Source: an uncultured Eubacteriales bacterium (GTDB lineage: Bacteria > Bacillota_A > Clostridia > Christensenellales > Aristaeellaceae). Taken from it: a stretch of 6,514 bases of DNA. The notes under the pieces are model-generated. The model did no database searches. It was not told the origin of the DNA and saw nothing but the letters and a program-made list of their open reading frames with translations. A program made the translations under genes and the position numbers. Shown piece by piece: positions 6,027 to 6,514 of the stretch. The stretch is from assembly GCA_900553645.1 (NCBI GenBank), contig USEE01000080.1, positions 1 through 6,514 on the forward strand, read 5' to 3'. Position 1 is the stretch's first letter, and every line of letters begins with the position of its first letter.

Positions 6027-6514
6027 ATGATTACGTTTACCAACGAATTTTTGCGCGACAAGATTTACGCGTGCTGGCTGGGCAAAAACATCGGCGGCAC
6101 TTTGGGCACGCCTTACGAAGGTCAGCGCGATATGCACGACATTCAGGGCTTCGCTTCCAAGCCGGGCGAACCGCTGCCCAACGATGACCTCGACCTGCAG
6201 CTGGTATGGCTGCGCGCAGTCACCGAGTGGGGCCCGGACGCGATAAACAGCAAGCTTCTGGGCGAATACTGGCTTACCTACATCGGGCCTAACTGGAACG
6301 AATACGGCGTGTGCAAGGCCAACATGCGCGACGGCATACAGCCCCCGATGACCGGCGAAATCGACAACGAGCAGTGGCAGGACTCAAACGGCGCGTGGAT
6401 TCGCACCGAGGTCTGGGCGTGCATGTACCCGGCCATGCCCGAAAAGGCGATTCGCCTTGCGTTTGAGGACGCGAGCGTCGACCACGGCTTTGGCGAAGGA
6501 ACCTACGCCGCGAT
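6027..6514 (+). CDS. ADP-ribosylglycohydrolase (ARH/DraG) family protein, N-terminal part
   Basis: The first 162 codons of a gene that continues past the right edge. It opens MITFTNEFLRDKIYACWLGKN; the D-K-I-x-(A/G)-x-x-x-G-K-x-x-G-x-x-x-G-x-P run (11-29) is the standard first helix and loop of the ADP-ribosylglycohydrolase fold (PF03747). PNDDLDLQLVWL (51-62) corresponds to the family's first metal-binding acidic motif, here D53, D54 and D56 rather than the TDDT of classical DraG. SNGAWIRTEVWACMYP (120-135) and FEDASVDHGFGEG (146-158) match the family's central glycine/asparagine and D-x-x-x-D-H segments. The C-terminal metal ligands are outside the window. Classical members remove ADP-ribose from proteins. 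This NDDLDL branch, with the N-W-N-E-Y-G segment at 89-94, is in my recollection often near sugar-utilisation genes, where the substrate is unproven and might be another riboside. Its place divergent from an AraC regulator fits that. It has its own promoter region shared with AraC. Confidence 0.88.
   Translation, partial: MITFTNEFLRDKIYACWLGKNIGGTLGTPYEGQRDMHDIQGFASKPGEPLPNDDLDLQLVWLRAVTEWGPDAINSKLLGEYWLTYIGPNWNEYGVCKANMRDGIQPPMTGEIDNEQWQDSNGAWIRTEVWACMYPAMPEKAIRLAFEDASVDHGFGEGTYAA

Overview
The window looks like chromosomal DNA from a GC-rich, low-synteny Clostridia-type Firmicute, possibly an uncultured gut lineage. This is an inference from three things. All five coding regions have strong purine-rich ribosome binding sites (GAGG to GGGAGG). 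The gene families are typical of that group: a duplicate-domain ABC-F ATPase next to an AI-2E family permease, a cytoplasmic GH2 with the C-terminal domains common in gut bacteria, and an ADP-ribosylglycohydrolase-like protein beside an AraC regulator. Promoters are sigma-A-like. No phage, plasmid, CRISPR, tRNA or rRNA signal was seen.

Layout. On the minus strand at the left edge lie an AI-2E family transporter (N-terminal 77 residues only, 1-231) and, 20 nt upstream of it, a complete ABC-F ATPase (252-2180). They read as one operon. Its likely promoter sits at 2418-2445, so the mRNA would carry a leader of roughly 230 nt. A 160-bp element with terminal inverted repeats (2213-2372, MITE-like) occupies most of that leader. 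Divergent from it, a near-consensus promoter at 2484-2512 drives a complete 774-residue GH2 glycosidase (2554-4878), which ends in a clear intrinsic terminator (4889-4924). A structured inverted repeat (4937-5029) fills the gap to a convergent AraC-family regulator (5030-5941, minus). Divergent from that regulator, an ADP-ribosylglycohydrolase-family gene (6027 onward, plus) runs off the right edge.

How the genes may work together. The right half looks like a carbohydrate-utilisation neighbourhood. The GH2 hydrolyses a beta-glycoside in the cytoplasm. The AraC protein has an N-terminal cupin-like sensor and most likely controls the divergent ADP-ribosylglycohydrolase-like gene and itself: their 85-bp shared control region is bracketed by a perfect 9-bp inverted repeat, and the two -10 boxes overlap. 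The GH2 promoter is near consensus and carries a small palindrome over its start site, so it may be under separate, repressor-type control. The ABC-F/AI-2E pair is a separate housekeeping or stress unit. I did not find a convincing undescribed multi-gene system. The most unusual items are non-coding: the MITE-like element inside the ABC-F leader, the inverted repeat flanking the AraC/ARH control region, and the three-arm repeat at 4937-5029.
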